Shown: positions 43,211-56,032 of the stretch, piece by piece
How positions within the stretch are numbered: position 1 is the first letter of the stretch
Layout: every line of letters begins with the position of its first letter
Source: Coleophoma eucalyptorum
Taxonomy: Eukaryota > Ascomycota > Leotiomycetes > Helotiales > Dermateaceae
Length of the DNA: 64,000 nucleotides
Assembly: GCA_026120035.1 (NCBI GenBank)
Contig: JALRME010000002.1
Span: 248,001 to 312,000, forward strand
Direction: 5' to 3'
Program-made: the position numbers and the translations under genes
The notes under the pieces: model-generated
Database searches by the model: none
Told to the model about the DNA's origin: nothing
The model's input: only the letters and a program-made list of their open reading frames with translations

Positions 43211-46200
43211 GAGATTTAAGACTCAGATACTAGTATTTTTCTGTCAAGAATACCACAGGAGCTTGGCGTAGAAGAAAATGTTGTCGATTATTGACATCAA
43301 GGGCGTGTTCAGGCAGCTATCGGCGTCCTCCGATGATAAGATATCCTATCTCCTTCCATTTACTGCAATTTGCTTGATATAGACACCAGAGATTCGGAAG
43401 CTGTCGGAACTTCCTTGTGAATATCTGTTTGTAACTAATCACACCAGTTACACTAGGCAGAGTAGATTCACTGTGCAAATGAACTGAAGTATATAAATAC
43501 AAACCATACCCGTCTCCAATCAGTCACGTGTATATATTAATTACTAAGCGACAAGCGATGGCCAATTAACGTTGCGTTAAAGACAATCCACAAATCACCA
43601 CAAAAGGATATGCACTCTGCCGAATTATGTCTTTATGAGCACAGAATTCCCAGATTAAGACGTCATAAAGTACTGACTTCAGTCAAAGTAAGTCCCCGGA
43701 AGCATTAAGTACGGTCCACAAAAGACCCAACTCGAGAGTTGTCAGCATTTGATTGCGGGTACACCTCCATCCACTTCTCCCTTTTCAATAGATGACTGAA
43801 TTTTTATAATTTCGTGATTCAGAGTAGACATTTTCATGGAAACCCGGGCTCTTATATCTCTTTCCTTCCATTTCGAACCCAGGACAATGCCCGAAGCATC
43901 TGAAATTCTCATGATCAGATTGCTACAGAAGTGGTATTTTACTTGAGTGTCTTCTCTTCCTCTTCTTCTTCTTCTTCATCTTTCTCTTTTGTACTGGGCT
44001 ACTAGAATATCAAAATATATTATAAGTCATCTCCTATTATTATACAGCTGTATCAGTTCTACTTTTGTAAAGCTGTGGTGGCCCAGGCGATATCTACTCA
44101 CAGATCACAGATCAGATTTTTAATTCCATGGATTGATTCTGAATTCCTGTTACCTTAGGAACACTGAAAAGATGAAAATGTTACTATAATCTATTAATTT
44201 TCATTTCGTCGAGTACAATAATCTGATGGAACTCTAGAATTGCTCCGTATGAAGATATTTACCGCTAGACTCTTCTCGCAGTTCCACAGCTTCAGTAAAC
44301 TTGGCAAGGCCAGACCACAAATCACTGGAATTAGTGAATAATTTGGCCTATTAATGTGGTATTTGAGTACTTCTTATGATTTTGAAGAAGGTAGTCGTGG
44401 AGATTCATACATTTCCTCATAGAGATAGAGCTTGCCATCTGAGAACCTATCTTCATCACACTACACCCTAACCATAAGCTCCCCGAAGAATATTTGCTCT
44501 TAGATCCTAATATACATCCCTAATATTATCCTAATTAGTTTATCTGGTTGGTCTCTAATTAGCAGGGGAGCCTTTTCACTATTCAAGGTGGGCCAACGCC
44601 CGTGATGGAGTACTACATCGTCGCCAAATGCGATCCCTGCATTGGGATTTTGATTTTCCGGTTAAATAAAGTCCATTCGGAACCTCGTACCACATTGATG
44701 TGTCATGGAGTACTTTCTAAACCGATACGGTTCGGATCTCCGGAAATTTTGCTATGCGAGACTCCTAGAGCGCTTTGAAGATATTGAACTTCCTTAGACT
44801 GCTTGGGGTCAAGCATTCGGGAATATAGTATCTTATCCTTGTTGTGGCTTGGATGAAGTTTGATTGATAAGTTCTTTGGAAGCTAACATAGAACTTACTA
44901 ATAGGATATAGCCTCGGCGCCTTTACTTCCATTAGTCTTTCCGTTTAGATCACAAATATCCTCAATTAGCATTTATCCGGAACACTTACGATGGTGTTTT
45001 CTGGACTTCTTATTTCCGGTTCCTATCCCGAATCCGCTTTGATTTGGAGACTTCAAAAGGGTCATATGCGTACGCGTCTCGCTATCAGCCCAAGGTATTG
45101 GCGCTCGCTAATTCTTCAAAACCTGGCTTGGAATTTCTTGATTATATTCTTCTCGCTTTCCATCATCGGCAATACTGGCTCTTAATAAGGCTATATCTTT
45201 TTTTGTTTTGGGTTCTTCATCGGTCATATGGTGGACGTTGTCAGCCACCGAAAGCCAAGGTAGGATTTTAGAGGAGATCATTACCCTATGTTGATTGTAC
45301 AAAGAGACTATGCGAAAAGAAATTGCTAGGAAGCCTTTGAGGAACAGTGCTGGTCTGAAGATCAATGCACCTAGCACTGCAAGCATGGACCAATGTCCAT
45401 TCTACCTCAACTACAGATCAGTTAAATTGAGCCTGTTTAAGGAGCTGACATCACGACCATTCACAGTATCTCGAACTATGATAGGCATCAGTGTCAGCAA
45501 CATGACTAGGGCTGTTCAGGGTGGTTGATAGGCATGCAGGCATGACCCAATCATTCGTGGGCTGTCTCGCCCGCTAACTACATGCCTGAGTGAAGCATTG
45601 AAGAGCTTACAGAGATTGTCTGGGTGTTGGAAACTTGAAATCACAGCTTTATTTGATAATATAAGCAATTTACAGGAATCTTAGCCTGAAATAGACACAA
45701 TTAATATCCCAAAGTAGCTCTATATGTCGATCCGTTGTTGCATCTGTTCACCGTGAGCGCTGGAAGATCATATATCCGCACCGATGTCCGCTTCCCACCA
45801 TCCCGGAGCTCGCTGGTGTGGCATTCTTACGGCGCCAACCAAGTTGCATTCTGCATTCCTGTTTCTTGTTTCTCCCATACAGATGCAGATGCGGCTTGCG
45901 GTTTGCCTCGGCATGATAATACTGATACTGGACAAACACGGATTCTGATCTACCTAGCGATATCCCTACTGACTAAATTTTGTCAGGAATGATTCACACT
46001 TAAAATTCTTATCGCCATAGAAGGTTATGTTTACTGCTGTCGGTGTACTATTTCTGAGCCTCACGGCCTCTCGGTCCAGATATACCTCGAGGAGGCAGCC
46101 ATGTTCCTCCAAGGCTGCAGAAAACCCCCCACACCTCCATCATTTGAAATGATGTATGATAACGCCGAGGATACCCATAACTTGATAGACGAGCGTCGGG

Positions 46201-46872
46201 CGCGCTCATGCAAGGAAGTTGTGGGTGTTCACCTTATGGCTCAGCTGCTATGTCCTATATTCAAAGTGTGACGTGGGATGCTTACATCTTATCCTAGCCC
46301 ACTGCCTTTTTATTTTGACTCAAGTGATGCCTCTGACTCTATTATAGTTGCGGTCGTTGCAATTTCTTTGCTTTTAGTTCTTTATACATGAATATTTTAA
46401 GATCTATTTGGAGAGTACGGGACCTACTCTATGTTTTCAATGAACCAAAATAAGTGAGATTGAATATTCAGCGGTCTACATCCAGGTATCAACCGCCATT
46501 AGGAATTTGCGACAACCATGATGCACACACATCGGATTCCTTGATCAAGGTATGCTTTCTTTTCAAGGGTATTACAGGGCACCCCAAAAGAGGGCTGTAC
46601 AAACCATTGGTGATGAAGTTTTCCACACAATAAGCCATTCTCGGTGACAGGTTTGAAAGGAATTGGGAGACGTGTGACCTTCTGAATAACGGCCTCCAAT
46701 CATTTTATAAGCCTTAAAACTGCTGCGCACTCTTTACTGGTGATTCATTCCAAGATAGGTGGTTAAGATGCTAGGTAGTGATGCTTTTGACATATCTGCA
46801 ACACTCCCACTTCATCTCTGTCAAGTAAACCATCAAAGTGTCTGTGAGTATCTATAAACTCAGTAAGTTAGC
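43211..46872. other. 3.7-kb AT-rich gene-poor region
   Basis: Only short frames on both strands. A minus-strand 92-codon frame (45108-45386) with a hydrophobic start and charged C-terminus, and a 66-codon frame at 46499-46699, may be remains of decayed genes but have no identifiable domain. A TTC-rich stretch lies near 43951-43978. Confidence 0.45.
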
Positions 46873-48743
46873 ATGGTATCTACCGAGCTTCGACAATTCT
46901 CTGGGAGCTATGACCTAGAGAGCCAAGAGCCCATGCCCCGGCAAAGAATTTCTATACTCCGAGGCTTGATCAAGGTATGACTAGGCTCAGCTTAGTACCA
47001 ACCGGATACTAATTTTCTTAGAACGATGAACCATGTGATGGAATCGTAAGAGCTCCCAGTCAGCCACCATTAGCATATATTCCAAATCTCTCGAGTATGA
47101 TATGGCCACAAGGTAAGAAGCGTGCTCGATTCAAAAGATAAATAAGGCTTACCTGTGGAATAGAAAGGACAGCAACGAATATCTCAACAACTTCCACTTT
47201 AGTAGATTTCTGCTTGATTTCGGGACAAGAGGACTTTATTAACTTTGTAGCTGGGGAATCAGTTAAATGGCGATCGCATCCTATTCTCAAAAATTGTGGA
47301 GAGTGGTACATACGATATCTAGATGCTAAAGTGAGAAGTTCGTGGAAAGTTTTATTTCTACCGATCTTAGAAGGTGTGGAGGACGGATGCTCCAAAGATG
47401 ATGTCTCTAGATCAGACATGTCTACTGCTTTTAAACTTTTTATCGCGATTCTCACAGAATTACGAACAGATAAAGTTGGCTTGGTTCAGATTGTGGATGC
47501 TTTATATAACAAAGATTTACTGCACGACGATAAGGAGGATGGAGACTGCGAAAGATGGAAAGCTATCCGGCTTGTATTCACAGCAATCGGCTGGATGAGT
47601 AGGAACCATCTCCTATATTCTTAAGCATTCGAGGCTTACAAAGCACAGGCAGTCTATATACCCCACATGATCCATCTTTTACGCTTGATAATTGTCTACA
47701 GTTGCAGCCAGTGGTCGAATATTCGCCCAAAGTGCAGTCAAGACGGCTTGGTCAAAATCGTATTTCAAAAGCGTTCCGATCTATCTGCGAAAAGATAGAG
47801 GATGCGGGAGACGAAAAATTCTACAGTCTTATGAAAAAGTTCAGCCCAGAGATCATTCCACGATATGGACGGGCCTCTCAATTAGGCCACGGGTCACCTC
47901 TTGGAACGCCAAGAATAACGTTGCCACAGCTAGACGATACAATCGAGTTGCGACTTGTATGTTTTGCGACACTAAAATCTCTCGGAAATATTACGATTCA
48001 ATGGGTAGATAATACAAGGCAGCATCTGGAATTTGATCCTAGGGAAAAGGTCCTATACCTTTTTAAAAGCCCTTCTATCTGTTTGATGCATGCTATTAAG
48101 GATGACTCCGTCCTCGCTAAGTCTGTCTTGCCACATACAAATAAGTTCTTAATTAACATAAGATTAGGGTGTTCGAAAACTCTGCAGGAAATGGCTTTAT
48201 CTTTAGAGATCCAGATAAGCATGATGATGCAAAACTGTTCTATAAGGAGATTTTGTTATCATATCGTCTCTTATTCGGACAGAATTACCAATCCTACAAA
48301 GGATTCACAATGCCCGAAGAAACCCAAACGCTAGATCCTCTGCTCCAGATACTCTGCAGCCAATCCTACGAGGATGAAGAACCTCTGGAGATCTATGATC
48401 TTATCGAAGCAAATCATCCTACCCGTCGGTACTGTATAAGAACTGATTTCCCATTCCTCGGCGAGCGCCTGCTTAAAATACAGTGTCATGTTCGCGATCA
48501 CCGACCGCATAGCATTAGAGAGATCTGGAATGATACAAGAGATTTGCCTTATTGGTGGGCATTCTGGGTATGTGATTCAACCCATATTCAATGCTTTTGA
48601 CTGACTGCGGTGTACCTTAGACCGCAATAGCTTTTGGAGCTGCATCGATTTTGCTCCAGGCCTTGCAAGTATGACATTGCCCTTCAAGTCATGGAAGTTC
48701 ACTCACATGTCATCAGGTTATATTCACGATCGTCCCAGTATAA
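46873..48743 (+). CDS. Fungal-specific protein of unknown function with C-terminal membrane anchor
   Basis: Seven exons (46873-46974, 47022-47112, 47203-47598, 47649-48120, 48168-48567, 48621-48668, 48717-48743) give about 511 residues. Recognisable family blocks are RLVFTAIGWM, LRLVCFATLKSL, EFDPREKVLYLFKSPSICL, EILLSYRLLFGQ, RTDFPFLGERLLKIQ and DLPYWWAFW. The last two small exons add a hydrophobic stretch (TAIAFGAASILLQALQVIFT), an apparent C-terminal membrane anchor just before the stop. I recall this architecture from a common but uncharacterised ascomycete family; no function is claimed. Exon joins are set by frame: for example 47599-47648 must be removed to bring two open frames together. 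It converges on the NB-ARC/TPR gene, 520 bp away. Confidence 0.75.
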
Positions 48744-49263
48744 TACAAAAGGCCTCATATGGTAGCAGTTGACATATTTTCTAGCGCTGGACGTCTCAAG
48801 GGCTGCTTATGAACCGAGTTCAGTTGATGTTAGAACTCGTGAACCACGTCTACTAAATCGATGTAAACAGAGATTCTGTTTCAGGGATTAACTGGATGTA
48901 CTCTCCGATCACAAGACTAACTGCACCAGAAATTGTATTTTCTGGGCACACTAACTGAGTTAGTTTGGCAATCACCATTCTCCTGTATGTGAGATAAGTA
49001 AAATAGTCATTGTTTGTGTCGCACCGCATTAAGACAAGAATACTTGTATGATGGACTGTTCAGCTTCAGTAACTTAGATGTATGGGATGAGGCGTTTCGG
49101 CATTATGTATATTTTAGCTTTCAGGATCTTTGTTACGATAGGGTATTTAGCAACTTGTTAACTTATTGATTACTCTAATAAATTAAGATTTCATGAAAAA
49201 ATATTGATATTGCTAATAGAAAGATGCAGGGATGATGCGTGAGAGTAGTTCTCTTAGAACTAA
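48744..49263. other. Convergent spacer
   Basis: Between the unknown membrane-anchored protein (+) and the NB-ARC/TPR gene (-). Contains a small perfect inverted repeat (ACTAAC TGA GTTAGT) around 48950-48964. No gene is seen. Confidence 0.5.
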
Positions 49264-52200
49264 TTAGCGGTAGAAAAACGGTATAAGTGCTTCATATGAA
49301 GCCTCAGTCTCGTCATGATCCTCATTCCCATTATCATCAATAGCAAAGACCAGTCCACTCTCTCCACTTGCAGTTAATTGTTGGCGAGCCACTTCTGCTC
49401 TCAGACGCAATGAGTCTGCCTCTTTAGCATATGTACCATATGTATCATCCTCCAATACAGCTGACATCTTCCACATTATTCGTGCCATGGTACCGTCATC
49501 ACGGTTTGGACTTCTGAGAGAGGCGATCGCGAGGGATTTTTCGAGATTTTTCCTAGAGACTATTAGTTCTGTGGATAGTAATAGGGAGGGTCAATATTCC
49601 CGTACTTAGCAAGTTCGGGGTGCTTCAGTTCAAACTCGCAGCAAGCAATAGAATAATATGCAGCAGCTGTAATGGGATGAACGGGCCCATTGATAAGTCC
49701 AATTTTTAAGCTTTGGCCGTAATGGTGTCGAGCCAGGGACCATTCTTTCTTGGCCCATTCGATATTCCCATATACATAGTGTACGCTGGGTCGCATATTA
49801 GCGCAGATCTTAACATATTACAAGATTTGAGAGATTTCTTACAAAGCCAAGAAATGATTCTCGGAGGATCCTGAATTTCTTACAAACAAGGCTTCGGATC
49901 GGGCCGTGAGCTTGAAGGCTTCATCCAATTCGTCCAGGCAATAATGGGCGCGAGCTTTGCAAAGGAGCACTAACGCAAGAAGGTCGGCAGCATCATCGCC
50001 GGCTTCTGTTCGGATGGAAATTGCGCGGTCGAAATATACCATTGCTTCTTCGTGATTGTCGCAAGCAGATTCCAGATTACCCATGTTGTGATAAGATACA
50101 GAACGCTAAGAAATGGTGAGCAGGATCCGAAGTGTTATTGCTTGAGAGAGGGAGCAATTACCTCGAGAGAATCTTCAGGCAAAAACTGCGCATGGAGCTT
50201 ATACACTGTCTCATAATTGATACGACATTCGTTCACCTTGTTCAGTTCAAAATATGCTACACCTGCGATGTTACACAATGTAGCATATTGCAATGTATCT
50301 TTCTTCTCGCATGCTGCCCGGACCGTCTCAACCACCCTGAGACATTGTGCATAGTCACCAATCTCGCACAGGTACCAAGCACAATTCGAAAGTAGTTTAA
50401 TAAATTCTTCTGAGCTGTAGAGAAATGTCAGTATCCTTTTCGAATCTGAAAATAGGAGTAGTCAAACCCTTTGAGCTTATCTGTTCCACCTTTCTCGTAT
50501 ATGGCAAATTTCAAGCTCAGATGAGCGCCATGGGATATAAAATCTCGACAACGATCTCTCTCCTTGGAAAGATAATCACCTTTCTCTTGCTTTGGAAATG
50601 CCTCATAGACAAGAGCACTTGCACTGTTGAAATACTCTTGTAATTCCAATGTAGAGTGGTAATTCATTGCTTCCTGAACCACTCGGTGAGCCCAAAGCAT
50701 ACGTGCTCGAATATCTTCCTTGATAAGCTTTGCCCTCACAAGTTCATCAATCGCCGCTCGCAGAGCCGGTGTGGGCTCAATAACACTAGAAAGTGTAGCT
50801 TGAGATTTGGAATCAACATGGTCTGGGTGTTGTTTACAGAATGCAAGTTTTCCATCGAGAGCTTTCTGGTTTTTGGGTAGGAAAAGGTCGATGAGCATCC
50901 CATCTGTCACTCGTCAGTGTCTGCTTCGAATAATGGGCCTTGATCATCAGGATACCTGGTGACAAAAGCGAGAGTACGCTAAGCAAAGCTCTTCCATTTC
51001 GTGTCAATGAATTGAAAGTCATATTCCAGAGTGCATCAAGTGCATGCACCAAATTTGATCGTTGCCCGACGACTCTTGGTGGGAGAATCCTAACATGGTC
51101 TTTGAAAGTATCATACGTCGACTCAATGGTGTTTCCTCCGATATTTGGGTCTCTGATAAGCTGGGCTGCGATTTGAATTGCCAGTGCAAGCTGTTGTTAC
51201 CAGTCAGTTTGTGTACCTATAATTGACTTGGGGTCTGACGTACTCCACCTATTGCCTTGATAAATTCTCTAGCTGCCCTTTCCTCAGACGTTTTAATTAG
51301 GCCTCGTTTGTCCAGGTCTTCCCAGTGTTTGCCCAGAAGCTTAATAAGAAGCTCCCAGCTCTGTCTCTCGTCAAAGGGCATGATAGTATCGCCTCGCCTC
51401 TTGTTATCTTTCATGAAATTGTAGTACTTTCTTGATGTGATTCTTGGAACTTCTCAGTGGATGGATAAGTCTTCTGACTTGGATACTTACAAGATAGCAC
51501 CTACTGAGCCAATAGGCCAGTATCCATTCAGAACTGCTTCTCGCTCTGTTTTTGAACGTTAGACTAGGAATTAAATTCGTGTTTAATTGACGTACCGGCA
51601 TTGTCAAATATAAGCAACCATGTCTTTTCTATAATAGCACCATAAGCATAATATATTTGCTGCGTGCCGCACCGCTACTTACTGGTTGTTTTCAGCCATT
51701 TTAAAACAGCTAGCTGATTTTCTTCGTGGTGACCTAATAGAAGATTGGCCTATGTCGGTGCTGCTTTATTTGGAATTACGTACCACTTCTGTCAGCGCCA
51801 GGCAGGTTTAGTTCTACAGCCATATTTGTGAAGCTGTGTCTCAAAGAAAGAGAGGTTTCACACTCGATCCAGAATATGGCATCGTAACCAGCTGGATTTC
51901 TAGCAGCATATTCCATGGCAAGATCCGTTTTACCGACTCCTCTTCTTCCATAGATGGTATATGTGCGCAGCGCAGTACTGCCATTATAATTGAGGTACCT
52001 GTCTATTCGATCAAGTTCCTCCTGTCTGCCATAAAACTCGTCATTTCGGCCGTTGGGATATTTTTTCGAGTTCATGAAGATGGGGAAAGTACCGGGCTCT
52101 TCTGGCTCTAATACTAGCCCATGCCGCATGGCAAGGTTACTTGCTTGCTTCTCTCTGTTGGCTTTTGAGTAGTTGGTGATCTCGTTGACGTGTTTCACCG

Positions 52201-53193
52201 CCCACTCGATCTCGGAGAGGTATTCGGCAATGGTCGCTTCGACGTGTCTCCATTCTTTACTCGCTTCGGAATCTGTGTTACAGTGATGCCATTAGTCTCA
52301 AGCATGCTGCATTAGTGACACATGGCTTACCTGTAGGGCAGTTCTGCAAATGTTGAACAGACTTTGAAAGTATTTGCAAAATAGATTCTTGAGATGGATA
52401 TTCAGCACAAAGATACGGCACAGCGGCCAAACACATCTGAACATACCTAGAATCTCGACTGCTGTAAGCCGTGCTTCATTCATGTCATCCTCGCAGGCGT
52501 CGAGACATCGATTGAAAACTTCTATGTCCTTCCTCAATCTTTTAGACCAAACTACAGTTCTTCCAATTTTTTCGGTGGAGGTGCATGACAACTGTAAAGT
52601 ATAAGCTACGGACAAAACTTCGAAGAAACATTTCAACTTTGCCTTCAAATTCAAATGAATTAAGCCCCAAAGCGGGTTGAAATCGACTGTTTCGGGTTTG
52701 ATAGATATTGCGAATTTGACGATTAGTGTTTCGAGTGATCTTGGAAGCGGTTGTATTGCCCTGATGAGCCTTTTCATAGTCGGTCCAGCCTTACTATCAG
52801 TACGACGTGCCTCCATTTCACTATAGATGGTTTGCCATTCTCGTGGCATGCTAATCAATTCACGATCTAAGCGTAAGTCAGAAGTTGTAATTAGCAATTT
52901 CAGATATAGATGTATCTTTGTCAGGGAAAGCAGGACATTGAAGCAAGCATCTTTGTCATAATGCCACCACAAGTCCACAGCTAGAGATCCATATTCGCCG
53001 AAAACATGGATATAGTATCAATGATATTACACCGAAGGAGTTATATTCTTTAACTAGTTAGTGACTTACCGTATTCAGAAAGATTCTCTTTCGCAGAATT
53101 AACTGCGTCGTCCCACCGGCTTGAAGCAAAAATGCTTGTGTCACTGCAAACCACTTTCAGCTTATGTGCCTCTCCTTCAATTTCATTTGACAT
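49264..53193 (-). CDS. NB-ARC/TPR STAND (NLR-like) protein
   Basis: Fourteen exons (53193-53070, 52980-52447, 52387-52331, 52272-51784, 51733-51683, 51628-51596, 51545-51491, 51442-51244, 51190-50956, 50903-50468, 50414-50162, 50105-49843, 49785-49606, 49552-49264) give 1,065 residues. The N-terminal 240 residues are an alpha-helical domain resembling the N-terminal effector-type helical domains of fungal STANDs. The NB-ARC core has P-loop YGRRGVGKTDLAMEYA (about 347), kinase-2 TWLLIFDNA, YWPIGSVGAILITSR and a GLALAIQ segment. A winged-helix region (SVLSLLSPDGMLIDLF) and TPR repeats (VAYFELNKVNECRINYETVY, MGNLESACDNHEEAMVYFDR, HYVYGNIEWAKKEWSLARHH) complete it. All 13 introns keep frame. NB-ARC-TPR proteins are candidate sensors in fungal incompatibility or immunity. 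Confidence 0.9.
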
Positions 53194-53958
53194 ACTCAAA
53201 ATTCACATTATGCTCGTCATCTTTGAAATTCTTGCGATCACTCATATTGAAGATCTTTGCCTAAGAGCCTTTGGAATTGAATCAGTGGCGAAAGTAACTT
53301 GCTTTGTTTGGACAAAGTAGAGACAAACGGTTGAAGGGGAAGAGGAGACTTCTAAAGTCAGGCAAGAAGATCGAAGATCCAGGAAGGTAGCCTTCTGGGC
53401 TGAAACTGGACTTTGACAAGTCAACGAGAGGCATAGGTTCAGTAGGCAGCTTTCTGAGCCTCATTCTCTCGGTGAGTGGTCACGCTTTGGGATGCTTGCG
53501 TCGAGTGATATGAAATTATGCACACCCCCGCCTTATCCTTGCGCTTATTATTCAACAGCCACCGGAGTTCAAGGCCCTCCCCCCCCCTTCACGTACGAAT
53601 GGTGGTATCTGGGGGCTGGCTAGAGCTGAACCTCAAGGAACCAGTCACAGCCAAATACATTATCGGTGAGCAGAAACGTTGGGAAAGCCTTTCGAGATTA
53701 GGATGGTACGGGTTTGGGCGGAGTATCTGAAAAGGCGGAGACTTGACTTTTAGTTATTTTGTCTGTGCAGAAATCTCTAAGTTCGACCTGTAACATTACT
53801 CCCCCAACTTTTCTTTTTTTAAGTCACAATTAACGATAACTGCCGTACAAAAATCTAGTTGAAAGTTGATTCGCCTTCGGACGGTCGCACCTCGAAATTC
53901 CCGATCTGTCTTTCTATAAAGAGAAAAAATCAGAGCACGCAATGTATAGCCTTCTAGA
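53194..53958. other. Spacer upstream of NB-ARC/TPR gene
   Basis: Presumed promoter of the NLR gene. Contains a C-rich run near 53578. No gene is supported. Confidence 0.45.
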
Positions 53959-54413
53959 TCATAGACCACCCAGGTTATTGGACCCTAGAGATAGACTGTC
54001 AGAAAACGAGCTTTCTTGTAGCAGATATTTGATGATAACAATGAAATGAGACTGTACGAGAACATACCAAAAGTACAGATCTTGGGTACCGCAATGACCA
54101 ATCTTCCATCGGATGATGGTTGAGGAGGTGGTATGTCCAGGGCTTTCCATGGCTGCGTCTTCTGTTTATTCTCCTTCGAGTTTTGATAAACATCCTCGTT
54201 CACGGAGTCGAAGAATTTGGCGACCGCGGCAGGTAGTGGTGCACGGCAGCTTTCGCTCAAAGACTCTGGTGAAGGAGATCGCGACGGGGTCTGCAAGTTG
54301 ACCTCCACTTAGTAACACGATCTTAACACTAGAAATTGGCCAAAACATACAGCTTGATGCTCAAGAGTATCCTTCTCAATTGCCTTCTTGCTATTAGCTC
54401 CATCGAAAGACAT
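53959..54413 (-). CDS. Small hypothetical protein (103 residues)
   Basis: Three exons (54413-54351, 54290-54068, 53984-53959) with good donors (GTATGT twice) and acceptors (TTGCAG, CTCTAG). The product starts MSFDGANSKKAIEKD, has a Ser/Pro-rich segment (TPSRSPSPESLSES), a middle with AAVAKFFDSVNEDVYQNS and PWKALDIPPPQPS, and ends RLVIAVPKICTFGSNNLGGL. No signal peptide or membrane segment is seen, and I do not recognise a domain. Exon 2 carries a continuous, hydrophilic, protein-like frame, which is the main support. Confidence 0.55.
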
Positions 54414-55098
54414 GATTATCCGATCGCAGGCCGTAGATGGCCGTGAACAAAATCTGGGCTATTCTCAGTATCAGCTCATCAATAAGAATAAGAATTTTGG
54501 ACGGGAAATTTGGTGGTGTGTCTTCTTACTACTTACAGCAGTTCAAATTCAATTGGAGAAATCACTGGTTGCCATTGGATAAAGGGATATCTGGCTAATC
54601 AAGTATTCAAGAAAGGAGGCTTAGTCGTCATGACAGGGGATTGAGTTTGAAGACGGGCTCCTAGATAAGAAAAGTAAGAACTACCCTGGCATGACCTCCA
54701 GCGATATCGGTAATTCAATCCAATATTTTTCTTGCCAAATTGAGAGATGAGGCACGGGTGCTACGACAATTGTCGGTTGGTCGGACCAATTTAAGCACAG
54801 CATGATAGACATGTAGCATTCCGCTATGCTCAGCCGTCCGGAAATGAGTGGGAGTTGGTCAATTTATAGCCAAACTTTCGACATGTACCGAATGGTGCCG
54901 CCATAAGACAGGGAAAAATATGTGTCTCTCTCTGATAGGTCTTGGATCTGGGCTGAGCATTGGGTCGTCAAAATCAAGGACAGGTCGCCAGCTCATTCTT
55001 TAGTAATGACGATCGATCTTGTCTCGATACTGTAACGAGGGGGTGTATCTTTTGGAGACCCTGGGTTATCAAAGGATACATGCGGACAAACTATCATG
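54414..55098. other. Spacer, no gene seen
   Basis: Promoter side of the 103-residue gene and 3' flank of the AsaB/CmcJ-type gene. Nothing recognisable. Confidence 0.45.
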
Positions 55099-56032
55099 TT
55101 ACTTGTAAGCTTGTGTATAGAAGACGATTGTCCAGACAATCTTACAGCGAGAATGGGATCCGGCTTTTGTATCATACATCACAAACACAAAGAGCTCCGA
55201 ACACTTTTGTTGTTCAAGCCAGTACCTGTAAAACAATACTTTAGCTCTCAGACATAGAAATATTTGCGTAAGATGAATGACACCTACCATTTATGGCCTG
55301 GATTGTATTTCAGATAGTACACCTCGCCCACAGCATTTGGGATGATGCGGTCGGCCGGGACGAGATCATCAGGGCTGACCGTCCTGCTGTCACAAAGTGC
55401 AAGTGGTCGGTCGTGCAAAACAGGAAGAAGACTTCTCCAGGTATTGATGATTCTGACCCGGTGACCAGGTTTCAAAAATCGGACCAAATCAGTTTCAGGC
55501 ATATACCGAGCAGTAACAGCTGGGCCCGATGTAGCTGTGATATCTGGTTAAATTGTTAACAGTCGTATCACTGTATTGTGATAGGATATGATAGAAACTT
55601 GCCATTATGGACACCTCGGGCAGGCCCTTCTGGCGAAAGGAGGTCATTCAGGTCTAGTTCTGTTCGTTCAAAAACGACGTTCTTTCGAAGACGGGAATCG
55701 TAGCAGTTGACATAGACTGCACCAAGAGTCTCCTTGAGCAAAGCTTCTGTCTCGGACTTATACTCCACAACATCAACTTGTTTTTCGAAGTTAGAGAACT
55801 TGCTTTGGTGTTGTAAAACTTGAAATCCAAACTCGTCCAGTTCTGGCTTGAAATCTAGTTCCCGAATATCATGCAGTTCGATGTTGTGGCGCTCTTCAAA
55901 CTCCAGATTGTCCAAACGTTTTTCGTTTGGATCAAACCCATCCTGAGGTTGAAGAAATACCCAGTACGGCTTTTCATATTCGTAAAGCTTCAGATCCTGG
56001 AGGTACTCTAAAGAAGCTTTGACGGAAGGCAT
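55099..56032 (-). CDS. AsaB/CmcJ-type 2-oxoglutarate-like oxygenase (GA4 desaturase family)
   Basis: Three exons (56032-55603, 55543-55288, 55225-55099) give 270 residues. Family signs: the early ASLEYLQDLKLYEYEKPYWV, the YDSRLRKNVVFERT block, the HxD-type VHND formed across intron 1, then RIINTWRSL, PLALCDSRTVSPDDLVPAD and YYLKYNPGHKWYWLEQQ. Members include the cephamycin CmcJ protein, gibberellin GA4 desaturase and aspergillic-acid AsaB; they hydroxylate or desaturate small molecules. Intron 1 begins with GC (GCAAGT at 55602-55597). The C-terminus (KIVWTIVFYTQAYK) departs from the usual ending. The start at Met 56032 is family-like; an upstream continuation of the frame to an acceptor-like CTAG near 56104 leaves a longer N-terminus possible. 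No biosynthetic cluster surrounds it. Confidence 0.85.

Noticed and set aside
43865..43890. GGTTCGAAA T-loop-like sequence on the minus strand
   Set aside because: Flanking bases do not form the T stem and no D or anticodon arms are present.
45108..45386. 92-codon minus-strand frame with hydrophobic start and charged tail
   Set aside because: Stops on both sides in all frames and no recognisable family; at most a decayed gene.
43211..46872. Possible transposon relic in AT-rich DNA
   Set aside because: No terminal repeats, target-site duplications or transposase/reverse-transcriptase pieces could be seen.
47580..47660. Apparent frameshift in the orphan-family gene
   Set aside because: Removing a 50-nt intron (47599-47648, GTAGGA...CACAG) joins both open frames cleanly, so no frameshift is needed.
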